Shown here piece by piece: positions 24,475-34,583 of a stretch of DNA of 64,000 bases. The notes beneath the pieces are model-generated. The model searched no databases and was not told the origin of the DNA. It worked only from the letters and a program-made list of their open reading frames with translations. The position numbers and the translations under genes are program-made. Origin of the DNA: Verrucomicrobiota bacterium (GTDB lineage: Bacteria > Verrucomicrobiota > Verrucomicrobiia > Limisphaerales > J093); the NCBI GenBank assembly GCA_022710935.1, contig JAKLFY010000008.1:1-64000 (forward strand), given 5' to 3'. Positions within the stretch are counted from its first letter, which is position 1, and each line of letters starts with the position of its first letter.

Positions 24475-27309
24475 ATGTCAAATCCATTCCTTCACCTGTG
24501 GGAGCAGGCGTTGCGGCCCGGTCGGGCGGCCATGTCTGCGGTCGGGTTGGCTCTGGTCCTGGCCGCCGCCGGGAAGGCGGCGAACGCGGCGGCAATACCG
24601 CTGCCCGAACATCCACGGCCCGACTTCGAGCGCGTCGAGTGGTTGAATCTAAACGGTTCGTGGCAGTTCCGGTTCGACAAGGACAACGCGGGCTTGGGGG
24701 GCGGTTGGGCCGCCGGACAGGAGGCGTTCCCGCTCAAGATCACCGTCCCATTTCCCTGGGGCTCAGCCTTGTCCGGGGTCGGAAACGAGGCAGACATCGG
24801 CTGGTATTCCCGGCAGATCCGTGTGCCGGCGGAATGGCGGGGCAAGCGTGTCTTCCTCGTGGTCGGGGCATCCGATTGGCTGACCCGCGGGTGGCTCGAT
24901 GGCCAGTCGATCGGGGAACACCGCGGCGGGTACACGCCGTTCGAGTGGGATCTGACGTCGGTCGTCAAGTGGGGCGAGGATCAGCGGTTGGTTCTGCGTG
25001 TCGATGACACGCCGCATGCCTTCAAGCTCGAAGGCAAACAGGGCTACGGCCCCGCCAAGGGCGTCTGGCAGACCCTTTACCTCGAGGCGCGTCCGGAGGC
25101 CCATCTGGCGTCCCTGCACTTTCAGCCGGATGTGGACGGGGCGAAAGTTGTTGTGAAGGCGGAATTCAACCGGCCACTGGCAGGCGAAGGGAAGCTGCAG
25201 TTGCGCGCGCGCGATCAGGGTTTTCCGGACATGACGGTGCCGGTGCCGGCGGGCGCGGGCGAGTTCGAGTTTGCGCTGCCGATTTCCCGGCCGCGCTTGT
25301 GGTCGGTCGAAGATCCGTTCCTGTACGAGGTGGAAGCGGTGCTGGCGGCCGGCGGGGCTCAGGACCGCGTGTCGACGTATTTCGGCATGCGCAAGATCAG
25401 TGTCATCGACCTGCCGGGCACCGATTTTCCGCACATAGCGCTCAACGACCGACCGGTGTATCTCCAGATGGCACTCGACCAGGCCTATCATCCGGATGGC
25501 TTTTACACCTATCCGAGTGACGAGTTCATGCGCGACGAGATCCTGCGGTCGCGCCGGATTGGCCTGAACGCGAACCGGCTGCACGTCAAGATCGACGTGC
25601 CCCGCAAGCTGTACTGGGCCGATCGCCTGGGCCTGCTGCTTATGTGCGACGTGCCCAACAGTTGGGGCGAGCCGGACGCCGAGATGCGTTGGGAGATCGA
25701 CCACGCGCTGCGAGGCATGATCCGGCGCGATTTCAATCACCCGTCCATCTTCTCCTGGGTGCCGTTCAACGAGACGTGGGGGCTGTTCACGAAGCAAGGC
25801 GACAAGCGGGTGTATCTGCCCGAAACCCAGGAGTGGGTGGCCTCGGTCTATCGCCTGGCCAAGGCGTTGGACCCGACCCGGCTGGTCGAGGACAATTCCC
25901 CTTGCAACTACGATCATGTCGAGACCGACATCAACAGTTGGCACGCCTACCTGCCCGGCTACGCCTGGCGTGAATCGCTGGCCCAAGTGACCAGAGACAC
26001 ATACCCCGGATCGGCCTGGAACTTCATCGGCGGACGCAAGCAAGGGCGCCAGCCCCTGCTCAACAGCGAGTGTGGGAACGTGTGGGGCTATGAGGGCAGC
26101 ACCGGCGATGTCGATTGGAGCTGGGACTATCATATCATGATGAATGAGTTTCGGCGTCACCCGAAGATTTGCGGCTGGCTCTACACGGAGCACCACGACG
26201 TCATCAACGAGTGGAACGGCTACTACCGCTATGATCGGTCCGAGAAGATCACCGGCCTCGAAGACCTGGTGCGCGGCATGAGCCTCAACGATCTTCATGG
26301 CCCGTTCTACATCTCGACCGGCAGCGATCTGTGCCGCGATGTCAAACCGGGCGAGGTGGTCGAGGTGCCTCTCTGGGCTTCGTTCATGACCGGTCACGCT
26401 CCGGGGCCGGCCCTGCAGATTAATGTCCAGACTTTTGGCTGGGACACCCTGGGCCAAACCTGGACCCTCGGACATGAGGTGCGGCCAGTCCCGTTCCGCC
26501 CCTGGATGTCCGAGGCCCTGGCCCCGCTCAAGTTGAACATGCCGCGCGCCGACGGGCTGCTGATCGTGGCGCTCCGGCTCGAAACACCGGCCGGCCTGCC
26601 GCTGCATCGCAACTTCACCACCTTCCGCGTTGCCAACGGCCCCGCGCCGCGCGATGAGACCCGCCAGGCCCAATCGGCGTCCGTCCGTGTCGTCCGGTTT
26701 GCCCCCCAGACCTTCAGCGCGGCGCAGTGGTCGCTCAAACAATGGAACGTCCTCGATGGCCTGAAGGCGAACGGCGCCGGACACGGCTTCTTCGAGTACC
26801 GGGTCGCGTGGCCGGCCGGGCTCGCACCCGCGAAGGTCGGCGGTGTGTCTCTGCTCCTCGAAGCCTCGGCCAAGCAGTTGTTCGGCAAGGACCGCGAGGG
26901 GAGCGGACAGCAGGACGGCGATTACATGCGTGGCAGAGGGACTCTCGACCCCAGCCTCAATCCGAACGCCTACCCAATGACCGACACGGCGCGGTTCCCG
27001 AGCGCCGTGCGGATCCGCGTCAACGGGGTCCCGGCCGGCCTGTTCGATTTGCCCGACGATCCCGCCGATCATCGGGGCATCCTCTCGTGGCACGCCCAGT
27101 TGCGAGACAGGAAACTGCGCGAGGCCGGGTCGTATGGATACCTCGTTCGCGCCGACCTGCCGGCGGAGAGCGTGCGCACCGCGGCGGAGAGCCGTGAGTT
27201 TGTGATTCGACTCGAAGTCGACGCCGGACTGCCGGGCGGGCTGGCCATTTATGGGGAGCGGTTTGGACGGTACCCGGTGGATCCGAGCCTGGTGTTCGAA
27301 TTGAAGTGA
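24475..27309 (+). CDS. Glycoside hydrolase family 2 enzyme (beta-galactosidase/glucuronidase-like), secreted
   Basis: 944 residues. Signal peptide (SAVGLALVLAAAGKAANA, about residues 20-37). The order is the GH2 one: sugar-binding jelly roll (LNGSWQFRFD; FPWGSALSG), immunoglobulin-like domain, then a TIM barrel. The acid/base Glu433 lies in SWVPFNETWG and the probable nucleophile Glu532 in LLNSECGNVWG. A C-terminal beta-rich extension of about 300 residues follows. The substrate is uncertain. I chose the ATG at 24475 because the frame upstream runs through the MITE-like element. The stop overlaps the GTG start of the GH84 gene. Confidence 0.85.
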   Translation: MSNPFLHLWEQALRPGRAAMSAVGLALVLAAAGKAANAAAIPLPEHPRPDFERVEWLNLNGSWQFRFDKDNAGLGGGWAAGQEAFPLKITVPFPWGSALSGVGNEADIGWYSRQIRVPAEWRGKRVFLVVGASDWLTRGWLDGQSIGEHRGGYTPFEWDLTSVVKWGEDQRLVLRVDDTPHAFKLEGKQGYGPAKGVWQTLYLEARPEAHLASLHFQPDVDGAKVVVKAEFNRPLAGEGKLQLRARDQGFPDMTVPVPAGAGEFEFALPISRPRLWSVEDPFLYEVEAVLAAGGAQDRVSTYFGMRKISVIDLPGTDFPHIALNDRPVYLQMALDQAYHPDGFYTYPSDEFMRDEILRSRRIGLNANRLHVKIDVPRKLYWADRLGLLLMCDVPNSWGEPDAEMRWEIDHALRGMIRRDFNHPSIFSWVPFNETWGLFTKQGDKRVYLPETQEWVASVYRLAKALDPTRLVEDNSPCNYDHVETDINSWHAYLPGYAWRESLAQVTRDTYPGSAWNFIGGRKQGRQPLLNSECGNVWGYEGSTGDVDWSWDYHIMMNEFRRHPKICGWLYTEHHDVINEWNGYYRYDRSEKITGLEDLVRGMSLNDLHGPFYISTGSDLCRDVKPGEVVEVPLWASFMTGHAPGPALQINVQTFGWDTLGQTWTLGHEVRPVPFRPWMSEALAPLKLNMPRADGLLIVALRLETPAGLPLHRNFTTFRVANGPAPRDETRQAQSASVRVVRFAPQTFSAAQWSLKQWNVLDGLKANGAGHGFFEYRVAWPAGLAPAKVGGVSLLLEASAKQLFGKDREGSGQQDGDYMRGRGTLDPSLNPNAYPMTDTARFPSAVRIRVNGVPAGLFDLPDDPADHRGILSWHAQLRDRKLREAGSYGYLVRADLPAESVRTAAESREFVIRLEVDAGLPGGLAIYGERFGRYPVDPSLVFELK

Positions 27310-28691
27310 GCCTTGCGCGCACAGAAGCCGGATCGCCCCTCAACGGCGTGGTCGAGGGCTTTTACGGGCGGCCCTGGACACTTCGCCAGCGGCGAGCCCT
27401 GATCGATTGGTTGCACGGGGCCGGCCTGAATGCCTATCTGTACGCGCCAAAAGATGATCTCAAGCACCGCGCGCTCTGGCGCGAGCCTTACACGCGATCG
27501 GAGGCAGCCGGGTTGCGCGCGGTCGCCGATGCCTGCCGCAAACGCGGGGTGCAGTCCATCTACGCGATCGCTCCGGGCTTGGATCTCGCCGCCGCCAGGC
27601 CAAAAGAGACCGCCACTCTCATCGCCAAACTCGATCAGGTCCGCCGGCTTGGCGCATCCCACTGCGCGATTCTCTGGGACGATCTGCCCGCCGGACTGTC
27701 CGAGGAAGACCGGCGGATGTACGGCACCGTGGCCGCCGCCCAATGCGCCGTGGCCAATCGCGTGGCCGACGCGCTCGAACGGGACTCCCCCGCATCCCGG
27801 CTGCTCTTCTGTCCCACCGTCTACTGCGGGCGCATGGCCGAGCCGTCCGTCCGCCAATCTCCTTACCTTCGGGAGGTGGGCGAGAAACTCCGACCGGGCA
27901 TCGAGTTCCTCTGGACCGGTCCGCACATTGTGTCCGAGGCGATTCCGGCGAGCTCGATTCGCGCGCTGCGTCAGGTCATTGGACGCAAACCGATTCTCTG
28001 GGACAATCTCCACGCCAACGATTACGACAGCCGAAGGCTCTATCTGGGTCCGTACACGGGGCGTGCCCCTGCACTGCGGCAGGAGATCGGCGGGGTGTTG
28101 CTGAATCCCAACTGCCAGCTCGAAACGAATTTCGTCCCCATCCACACCCTGGGTGCCTGGTGCCGGTGCGCGCGCCCGCCCGCCGCGCGCACCGCATTCC
28201 GCAAAGCGACGGCGGCCTGGCTGCCCGCCTTCACCTGTCGCGGAGGCGCGACTCTCGAGATCGACGAGATCGGCCTGCTCGCCGATTTCTTCTATCTCCC
28301 GAGCGAGTTGGGGAATCGTGCCAAGGCGTACGTGGCCGACCTGAAACGCTTGCTGGGCGCGGCCCCGGACCAGTGGGGCGCAGTCGGGAGGCGTTTCGAA
28401 AGAACGAGCCGGCGAATTCTGGCACTTTGCGACAAGCTGACCCAGCTCGACGATCGCGATTTGCTCTACGCGCTCTATCCGCGCGTGTGGGAACTCAAGG
28501 AGACCGTGCTGCTGCTGCTGGCCTGGATCGCCTGGCGCCCTCACGCACCGAACCCCAAGGCGCGGTTTCGCTCGCCCGACTACCGCCCCGGCATCTTTCG
28601 CGGCGGATTCGCGGCAAGTATCGAGCGGCTCCTGCCGATGGACGACGCGGGGTTCTTCACTCCGGGAGTCTGGGCGCAATCCGATGAATGA
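27306..28691 (+). CDS. GH84-type beta-N-acetylglucosaminidase (O-GlcNAcase-like)
   Basis: 461 residues from a GTG that overlaps the GH2 stop. The N-terminal signature GVVEGFYGRPWTL (residues 14-26) and the catalytic pair Asp125-Asp126 in CAILWDDLP are those of GH84, which uses substrate-assisted catalysis on N-acetylglucosaminides. PILWDNLHANDY matches the conserved substrate-binding block. No signal peptide is visible, so it may act in the cytoplasm, unlike its secreted GH2 neighbour. It overlaps the following GNAT gene by 8 nt, and that partner resembles the C-terminal domain of animal O-GlcNAcase. Confidence 0.88.
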   Translation: MSLARTEAGSPLNGVVEGFYGRPWTLRQRRALIDWLHGAGLNAYLYAPKDDLKHRALWREPYTRSEAAGLRAVADACRKRGVQSIYAIAPGLDLAAARPKETATLIAKLDQVRRLGASHCAILWDDLPAGLSEEDRRMYGTVAAAQCAVANRVADALERDSPASRLLFCPTVYCGRMAEPSVRQSPYLREVGEKLRPGIEFLWTGPHIVSEAIPASSIRALRQVIGRKPILWDNLHANDYDSRRLYLGPYTGRAPALRQEIGGVLLNPNCQLETNFVPIHTLGAWCRCARPPAARTAFRKATAAWLPAFTCRGGATLEIDEIGLLADFFYLPSELGNRAKAYVADLKRLLGAAPDQWGAVGRRFERTSRRILALCDKLTQLDDRDLLYALYPRVWELKETVLLLLAWIAWRPHAPNPKARFRSPDYRPGIFRGGFAASIERLLPMDDAGFFTPGVWAQSDE

Positions 28692-29334
28692 CACGCAATT
28701 CGAATCGGGTTTTCACATCCGCCCATGTCTTCCGGCCGATCTCGAGGCCGCTTACGACGTCTGTCTGAAGACGGGCGATTCCGGGGCTGATGGCACGCAT
28801 TTGTACCGGGACGATCCTTCGGCTTTGGGGGATCTCTACGTGGGGCCGTACGTCGCCTTCGAGCCCGATCTGGCGTTTGTCCTCGAGGACGGCGCGGGCG
28901 TCTGCGGTTATGTGCTGGCGGCGCTGGATTCGGCGCGCTTTTACGAGCGTCTGCGGGCCGAATGGCTGCCGCCACTGTGCTCGAGGCATCCCGATCCCGA
29001 GGGCGACCCGGCGACATGGACCCCGTCGCAAAGGCTCTACCACGAATACCACCACTATCAGGTCTATTATCCGGCCTCTTTTCGCCCCTACCCCTCCCAC
29101 CTTCACATCGACCTGGCGCCGCGGGCGCAGGGCCGGGGTCAGGGGATCCGGATGATGCGCCACCAACTGGAGACGTTGGAGCGGCGCGGTTCGGCCGGCG
29201 TCCACCTGTGCATGAGCGCCGTGAATCACCGCGCGTACCGGTTCTATCGCAAGCTGGATTTCGACGAGCTTGCCCGGATTGGGGCTGGAGGCGACGAAGT
29301 GGTTTATTTGGGCAAACGCATCGAGAAACGGTGA
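28684..29334 (+). CDS. GNAT acetyltransferase resembling the HAT-like domain of animal O-GlcNAcase
   Basis: 216 residues. GNAT fold: IRPCLPADLEAAYDVCLKTG at the start, VCGYVLAALD on the central strands, the acetyl-CoA loop RAQGRGQGIRM near residues 151-161, and HRAYRFYRKLDFDELARI at the end. The blocks YVGPYVAFEP...FVLED...VCGYVLAALD...FYERL recall the C-terminal acetyltransferase-like domain of animal O-GlcNAcase (recalled, not aligned). The acetyl-CoA loop looks intact, so this one may be active. The start codon lies inside the GH84 gene, so the two are made together. Substrate unknown; free amino sugars or GlcNAc-derived products are a guess. Confidence 0.85.
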   Translation: MNDTQFESGFHIRPCLPADLEAAYDVCLKTGDSGADGTHLYRDDPSALGDLYVGPYVAFEPDLAFVLEDGAGVCGYVLAALDSARFYERLRAEWLPPLCSRHPDPEGDPATWTPSQRLYHEYHHYQVYYPASFRPYPSHLHIDLAPRAQGRGQGIRMMRHQLETLERRGSAGVHLCMSAVNHRAYRFYRKLDFDELARIGAGGDEVVYLGKRIEKR

Positions 29335-29616
29335 GTCACCAGGCCGGCTGCCCACCCCTCCGATCCCGTTTGTCACCGGGCGCGGCACATCGGCGGCCCC
29401 AGCGGATGACGCACTTGAATTTCGTTGACGCTCGGAGCCGCGGCCTTGAAACTCCGGGCAGTGATCCAAACCAGACCGACGCGAAAGCGGGAACCGCAAC
29501 GCGCCCGATGGCGCGTGAGGCTCCCCCTGGCCCGAGACCGCGGTCGCTTGGATGCTGCTGAAGCGCCGGATGCTCATTGAGAAACACAAACCAAGAACCC
29601 CCGCAGAAACGCGCCT

Positions 29617-32600
29617 ATGAAATCCCTGACACGCCTTTTGCCGAGCGGTGGCTCGGCCTTGTTCTGCCTCGTCGCCGGGTTGGTGTTCGCCCCGCCCGGC
29701 GCGGCTCGCATCCTCGATGACTTCAACGACAATACAAAGACCGGCTGGACCGATTTCACGTTTATCCCGGGCTTCGGCCTGCCCGTCGAACAGGCTGGCC
29801 AGTTCCATTTCGACCAACAGCCGGCCAATCAAGACATCTTCAGCGCGAGCCAGAAGACCAGCGAACTCTTCGAGCTCAAGGAAGGCCGGACCATCGAATT
29901 CCGCGTCGATCTCATCGAGTCCGCCGGTGAGGATGCGTTTGCGGTGTTGGCGTTCATTCCGAATACCGGGGGCAATAACCCGGGCACCCTGGCGGGATAC
30001 GGCCTTGCCAAGGATCCAACCGATGTGCTCATCACCAAGGGCATCCAGAAGTATTTCGTTGAGGACGACGGCGTCACCGCCGAGCTGAAGAACGACAACG
30101 TCACGCTGGTCCTGAGACTCGCCGCCAAGAACGGAAACGTCACCGTCACCGGCAAGATCCTGGACAAGGACGCCGGCGACGCCGTGCTGTGGGAACGGAC
30201 GGTCGTGGATACGCCGGCGGCTGACATCATGGAGGGCGGCACCGATTCGCCAGCCGCGCCTTTCCTGACCACCGGCTACTTCACCCTGTACTGCTATCAG
30301 CAATACAGCGGGGACAAGATCTACTCGGTCCATTACGACAACGCGGAGGTCTTCGTCACCGAAGAGACGTTGATTGACGATTTCAACGACAACACCAAGA
30401 CCGACTGGACGGATTTCACGTTTATTCCCGGTTTCGGGATTCCCACTGAGGAAAACCAGCAGTTCCATTTCGACTTGTTGCCGGCCAACCAGGACATCTT
30501 CACCGCCAGCCAGAAGACCAGCCGGGTGATCGAACTCAAGGATGGCGAGCAGGTGCGTCTGGAAGTCGACCTGGTGCAGGACTCCGGCGAAGATGCCTAC
30601 GCGGTGGTGGCGTTCATCCCGAACACCGGTGGCAACAGCCCCGGCACATTGGCAGGTTACGGCCTGGCTAAAGACCCAACGGACGTGCTCATCACCAAGG
30701 GAGTTCAGAAGTACTTCATCGCCGATGACGGCGTCACCGCCGAGCTGAAGAACCAAAACGTCACCCTGGCGCTCACCCTCACGGTCCACAACGGCAATGT
30801 CGAGGCCTGCGCGCAGATCCTGGACAAGGACGACAACAACGCCGTGCTCTGGTCACGGACCGTCCTGGACACGCCCGCGGCCGATCTGATGCAGGATGGC
30901 ACCGATTCTCCCGCCGCGCCCTTCATCACCACCGGCTACTTCACCTTGTACTGCTACCAGCAGTTCAGCGGCGAGAGGCTCTATTCGGTTCACTATGACA
31001 ATGCCGTCCTCCACGCGCCGCCCGCCGCCGGCAACACCGCGGCTATTCTCTCGGACATCGCCCCTGCCGAATACGCCAACTTCCTGCCTGCCTCGACACA
31101 GATCGCGTTCAAAGTGACCGACGATCAACCGCTCGAAAACGAGAAAATCTCGGTCACACTCAATGGCGCCACCTTCACCACCGCCAACGGTCTGAGTGTA
31201 ACCGGGACGGGCAACAGCCGCACCGTCACCCTCGGCGGCCTGGCCGCCAACGTGAACTACGCGGCTGTCCTCTCGGTCGAGGACAGCGGCGGCCTCCAGA
31301 CCTCACGAAATCTCTACTTCGACACCTTCGCGGTCAACAGCCTCACCATCGAAGTTGAGGATTACAATTTCGCCTACGGCCAGTTCATCGACAACCCCGT
31401 CGTCGTCGGGGAGGGAGGCTATGATCCGGATGGATATAGCTTGCAGGCGGGAGTTTCGACGGTCGATTTCAGCGACACCCGCACCTCACCCAATGCAGAG
31501 GACACCAAGTATCGGCCCGATGATCCCGTGCGCATGACGCATGCCCTCGATCACGAGCGGGCCAAGTACGAGGCCGCGGGCGGCACGACCATGGGCGTGT
31601 ATGACTACGCTGTCGGCGACATCGCCGCCGGCGAGTGGATGAACTACACGCGCACTTTCCCCGCGGGCAATTACGAGGTCTATCTCCGCCAGGGCCTGGC
31701 CAACATGGCCACCGGCGAAAGCGTCCTCGAAGAAGTCACCGGCGATCCCACTCAACCGGATGCCGCCGCCACGCCGCTCGGCTCGTTCCTGGGTGCGCGG
31801 ACCGGATTCCAGTTTCGCAACTTCCCGCTCACCGATGGCACGGGGCAGAACAAGATCGTCCTCACCCTCTCCGGCAAGAAGACCTTTCGGTTGCGCCAGG
31901 TCACGCCGGATCCCGGTGACGGAGCGCGTTACCTCAATTACATGGTCTTCATTCCCGCCAGCGGGCCATCTGTGGATCGGGCGTCCATCACCTCCCTTTC
32001 GCCGGCGCCCGGCTCGGAGCTGAACACCGCGCTCCCGGTGATTGACGCAGTGATTCAGAACCGGACGACTTCCGTCAACCTCGGCACAGTGACACTGGAA
32101 GTGAACGGCCAGGTCGTCCCCGCCACGGTGACACCGACGGCTGCGGGCGCGACGGTGCACTACCCCATCGCGCCTCCTCCTCCCTCAGGCGCGATCAACA
32201 ACGCCAAGATCGCGTTCAAGGACAGCGAGGGAGTCGATATTGCCGCGGAGTGGCAGTTCAGCATTAACTACCTGAGCCTCGATCCCGCCAATCGTCAGCC
32301 CGGCCCAGGCAAGGACCGCGGCTTCTACGTCCGGGTGGTCCAAGCCGACCCCGCGTATGGACCCTACGAAAGCAGCCTCGAACGGGCCGAACTCCAACTG
32401 GCGCCCAACTCGACGATCCCAGCCATCCTCGACAAGAGCGTCACCGAGCAGTTGATCGAGATGTCCCAGGACGGTGGAACCGCCGGCTTCTTCCAAAAGG
32501 AATACCTGGTGCCGGGTTTGGACGAGACCGGGCTGACAGACGACTTCGCCGTCGAGGCGAACGCCTGGCTCGAGTTGGCGGCCGGTTCCTACCGGTTCAC

Positions 32601-33087
32601 CGTGATCAGTGACGACGGCTTCAAAGTCTCGTCCGGCGCCAGTCTGAGCGCCAAGACCCCCATCCTCGGCGCCCGCAACGGCGGAACCGCCAACGAAGTG
32701 ACGGGCACGTTCGAGTTCTATGTGCCGGTCACGGGTTTCTATCCGTTCCGCCTGGTCTGGTACGAGCGCGGCGGAAGCGCGCATGTGGAATGGAGCTCTG
32801 TGAACATGGCCAGCGGGGTTCGCACGCTGATCAACGACACGGAGGCCCAGGGCGCCATCAAGGCCTACCTCGATATCGTCCCGGCCCCGGCAGTCAAGGT
32901 GCAGTCGTCGGCCACCGTCGCCGGGGGCTATGCCGACGATGCCACCGCTGTCATCGACACGAACGCGAAGCGCATCACCCTCCCCTTGAGCGGTGCGGCC
33001 CGATTCTATCGGCTCGCCGGCGCCTCTGCGTTGACAATCACCTCCGTGCAGGTGCAAGGGGCGAACCTGATCATGATATACCAATGA
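29617..33087 (+). CDS. Large secreted PA14-domain protein with duplicated N-terminal modules
   Basis: 1156 residues. Signal peptide (ALFCLVAGLVFAPPGAA, about residues 14-30). Two near-identical modules follow (about 32-250 and 252-470), each beginning DDFNDNTKT.WTDFTFIPGFG, apparently from a roughly 660-bp in-frame duplication. Next come a fibronectin/Ig-like segment, a carbohydrate-binding-like domain (IEVEDYNFAYGQF...AGEWMNYTRTFP, near 575-770), and a PA14-like domain (SYRFTVISDDGFKVSSGA...FYPFRLVWYERGG, near 985-1060). It ends in the FYRLAG region seen in other secreted verrucomicrobial proteins. Probably a sugar-binding extracellular protein; no catalytic residues were recognised. It lies 282 bp after the GNAT gene. 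Confidence 0.8.
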   Translation: MKSLTRLLPSGGSALFCLVAGLVFAPPGAARILDDFNDNTKTGWTDFTFIPGFGLPVEQAGQFHFDQQPANQDIFSASQKTSELFELKEGRTIEFRVDLIESAGEDAFAVLAFIPNTGGNNPGTLAGYGLAKDPTDVLITKGIQKYFVEDDGVTAELKNDNVTLVLRLAAKNGNVTVTGKILDKDAGDAVLWERTVVDTPAADIMEGGTDSPAAPFLTTGYFTLYCYQQYSGDKIYSVHYDNAEVFVTEETLIDDFNDNTKTDWTDFTFIPGFGIPTEENQQFHFDLLPANQDIFTASQKTSRVIELKDGEQVRLEVDLVQDSGEDAYAVVAFIPNTGGNSPGTLAGYGLAKDPTDVLITKGVQKYFIADDGVTAELKNQNVTLALTLTVHNGNVEACAQILDKDDNNAVLWSRTVLDTPAADLMQDGTDSPAAPFITTGYFTLYCYQQFSGERLYSVHYDNAVLHAPPAAGNTAAILSDIAPAEYANFLPASTQIAFKVTDDQPLENEKISVTLNGATFTTANGLSVTGTGNSRTVTLGGLAANVNYAAVLSVEDSGGLQTSRNLYFDTFAVNSLTIEVEDYNFAYGQFIDNPVVVGEGGYDPDGYSLQAGVSTVDFSDTRTSPNAEDTKYRPDDPVRMTHALDHERAKYEAAGGTTMGVYDYAVGDIAAGEWMNYTRTFPAGNYEVYLRQGLANMATGESVLEEVTGDPTQPDAAATPLGSFLGARTGFQFRNFPLTDGTGQNKIVLTLSGKKTFRLRQVTPDPGDGARYLNYMVFIPASGPSVDRASITSLSPAPGSELNTALPVIDAVIQNRTTSVNLGTVTLEVNGQVVPATVTPTAAGATVHYPIAPPPPSGAINNAKIAFKDSEGVDIAAEWQFSINYLSLDPANRQPGPGKDRGFYVRVVQADPAYGPYESSLERAELQLAPNSTIPAILDKSVTEQLIEMSQDGGTAGFFQKEYLVPGLDETGLTDDFAVEANAWLELAAGSYRFTVISDDGFKVSSGASLSAKTPILGARNGGTANEVTGTFEFYVPVTGFYPFRLVWYERGGSAHVEWSSVNMASGVRTLINDTEAQGAIKAYLDIVPAPAVKVQSSATVAGGYADDATAVIDTNAKRITLPLSGAARFYRLAGASALTITSVQVQGANLIMIYQ

Positions 33088-33279
33088 TCGATTGCCGCCG
33101 CGCGTTTCTTCCCCTGGAAATCAAAGGAACCCGGCGGCCAGCAGCGCACGATCATCGGCGCCGGACTCCCGGACGCGGCGGGCCCCATCCCGCCGCGTTC
33201 GCTCGCTTTGGAAAGCCAATCAGCCTCTCATGACAATACCCACCACCACGATCTCCGCGCCAACCCGGGAGCCACAGCA

Positions 33280-34407
33280 ATGAGCGAGGACAACTTGCTC
33301 CTGGTCGCCGACAGCGAGCGGGACGCAAACATGCTGTATGCGGTCAGGATGTTTATCCCGGATCCTTTCGTCTACCTTCGCCGCGATGGACGAAACTACA
33401 TCATCGCCAGCGATCTCGAACTGGATCGCGCCCGCCGCGAGGCAAACGGTTGCCGCGTCCTCTCCTTGAGCCGCTGTCAGCGCAAGTTAAAACGTCCCCG
33501 TGACGAAAGCCTCGCCCGCGTCGTGTGGCTGCTCGCGCACGAACGGGGGATCGACAAGTTCATCGTGCCGGAGAGCTTCCCGTATGGCCTGGCCCGCGAA
33601 CTGCGCCGGTTGAAGATCCGATTGAAGGTTCGGCGCGGACCGCTCTTCTTCCCCGAACGCGAGTTCAAGACCGCCGACGAGGTCAAGAAGGTCAGTGCGG
33701 CTCTCATGATGGCGGAGGTTGGGATGGCCGAGGCCATTCAGGCCCTCCGCAGCGCCCGGGTGGGCCCCGGCGGCAAACTCGCCTACCGGGGCGCGCCTCT
33801 GACCTCCGAACGTTTGCGCGCCATCGCCGAGGTCGCCATTATCCAGGCGGGCGGCAGCGCCAGCCACACTATCGTCGCCGGCGGACACAGAGCCTGCGAC
33901 CCCCACGACCCGGGCCACGGCCCCCTCCGCGCCAACCAACCCATCGTCATCGATGTCTTTCCCCGCTCCCAGAAGACCGGATACCACGGAGACATCACGC
34001 GCACTGTCGTCAAAGGCCGAGCCTCCGAAGGCCTCCGACAGCTTTATCATGCCGTCAAGAGCGCCCAGCAACTCGCCCTGCGGATGATGCGTCCCGGCCG
34101 CAAGTGCTGCGAGATTCACCGCGCGGTCGCGCGCCAGTTCGAGCGGGAGGGATACCGGACCGGCCGCCGCAATGGGCGGTTGGAGGGCTTCTTCCACGGG
34201 ACGGGTCATGGCGTCGGACTCGAGCTCCACGAGCCTCCGCAGGTCACTGAAGCCAGCAATGCCGTCCTCCGCCCCGGCCACGTCGTCACCGTCGAACCGG
34301 GGCTCTACTACGCTTCAATCGGAGGGGTTCGGCTCGAAGACATGGTCGTGATCACGGGCGCCGGCGCCCACAACCTCACCAAGTTCGAGAAGGTTCTCGA
34401 AGTCTGA
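33280..34407 (+). CDS. M24 family metallopeptidase (Xaa-Pro aminopeptidase-like)
   Basis: 375 residues. An N-terminal creatinase-like domain precedes the pita-bread domain, whose metal ligands are visible in order. Asp in IVIDVFPRS, Asp in GDITRTVVKG, His in FFHGTGHGVGLELHE, Glu in VVTVEPGLYY and Glu in GVRLEDMVVIT are all there. It should remove N-terminal residues next to proline; the substrate is not known. I chose the ATG at 33280 because the earlier in-frame ATG at 33208 adds 24 residues without family similarity. A HAGGSASHTIVAGG-like block (residues about 193-207) matches bacterial homologues. Confidence 0.88.
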   Translation: MSEDNLLLVADSERDANMLYAVRMFIPDPFVYLRRDGRNYIIASDLELDRARREANGCRVLSLSRCQRKLKRPRDESLARVVWLLAHERGIDKFIVPESFPYGLARELRRLKIRLKVRRGPLFFPEREFKTADEVKKVSAALMMAEVGMAEAIQALRSARVGPGGKLAYRGAPLTSERLRAIAEVAIIQAGGSASHTIVAGGHRACDPHDPGHGPLRANQPIVIDVFPRSQKTGYHGDITRTVVKGRASEGLRQLYHAVKSAQQLALRMMRPGRKCCEIHRAVARQFEREGYRTGRRNGRLEGFFHGTGHGVGLELHEPPQVTEASNAVLRPGHVVTVEPGLYYASIGGVRLEDMVVITGAGAHNLTKFEKVLEV

Positions 34408-34583
34408 AGCCTTCGGCCTTGCGCTTCGGCCTCTTTTGAGACATCTGTTACCACTGTGGCGTCTGGGGTGCCGCTGCATGAAAAGAAGGCTGCCCCTCTC
34501 TCAGCCTCAGGCGCGGGCAAGTGCAGGCGGGGCCTCTTTGCGGGGCCGCGCAGGGAGAGAGGCCGCGATCAGAAGGCACGATC

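Noticed and set aside
34408-34583. Possible terminator after the M24 peptidase gene
   Set aside because: CTTCGGCC is repeated directly rather than inverted, and no stable stem with a T-tract could be drawn.
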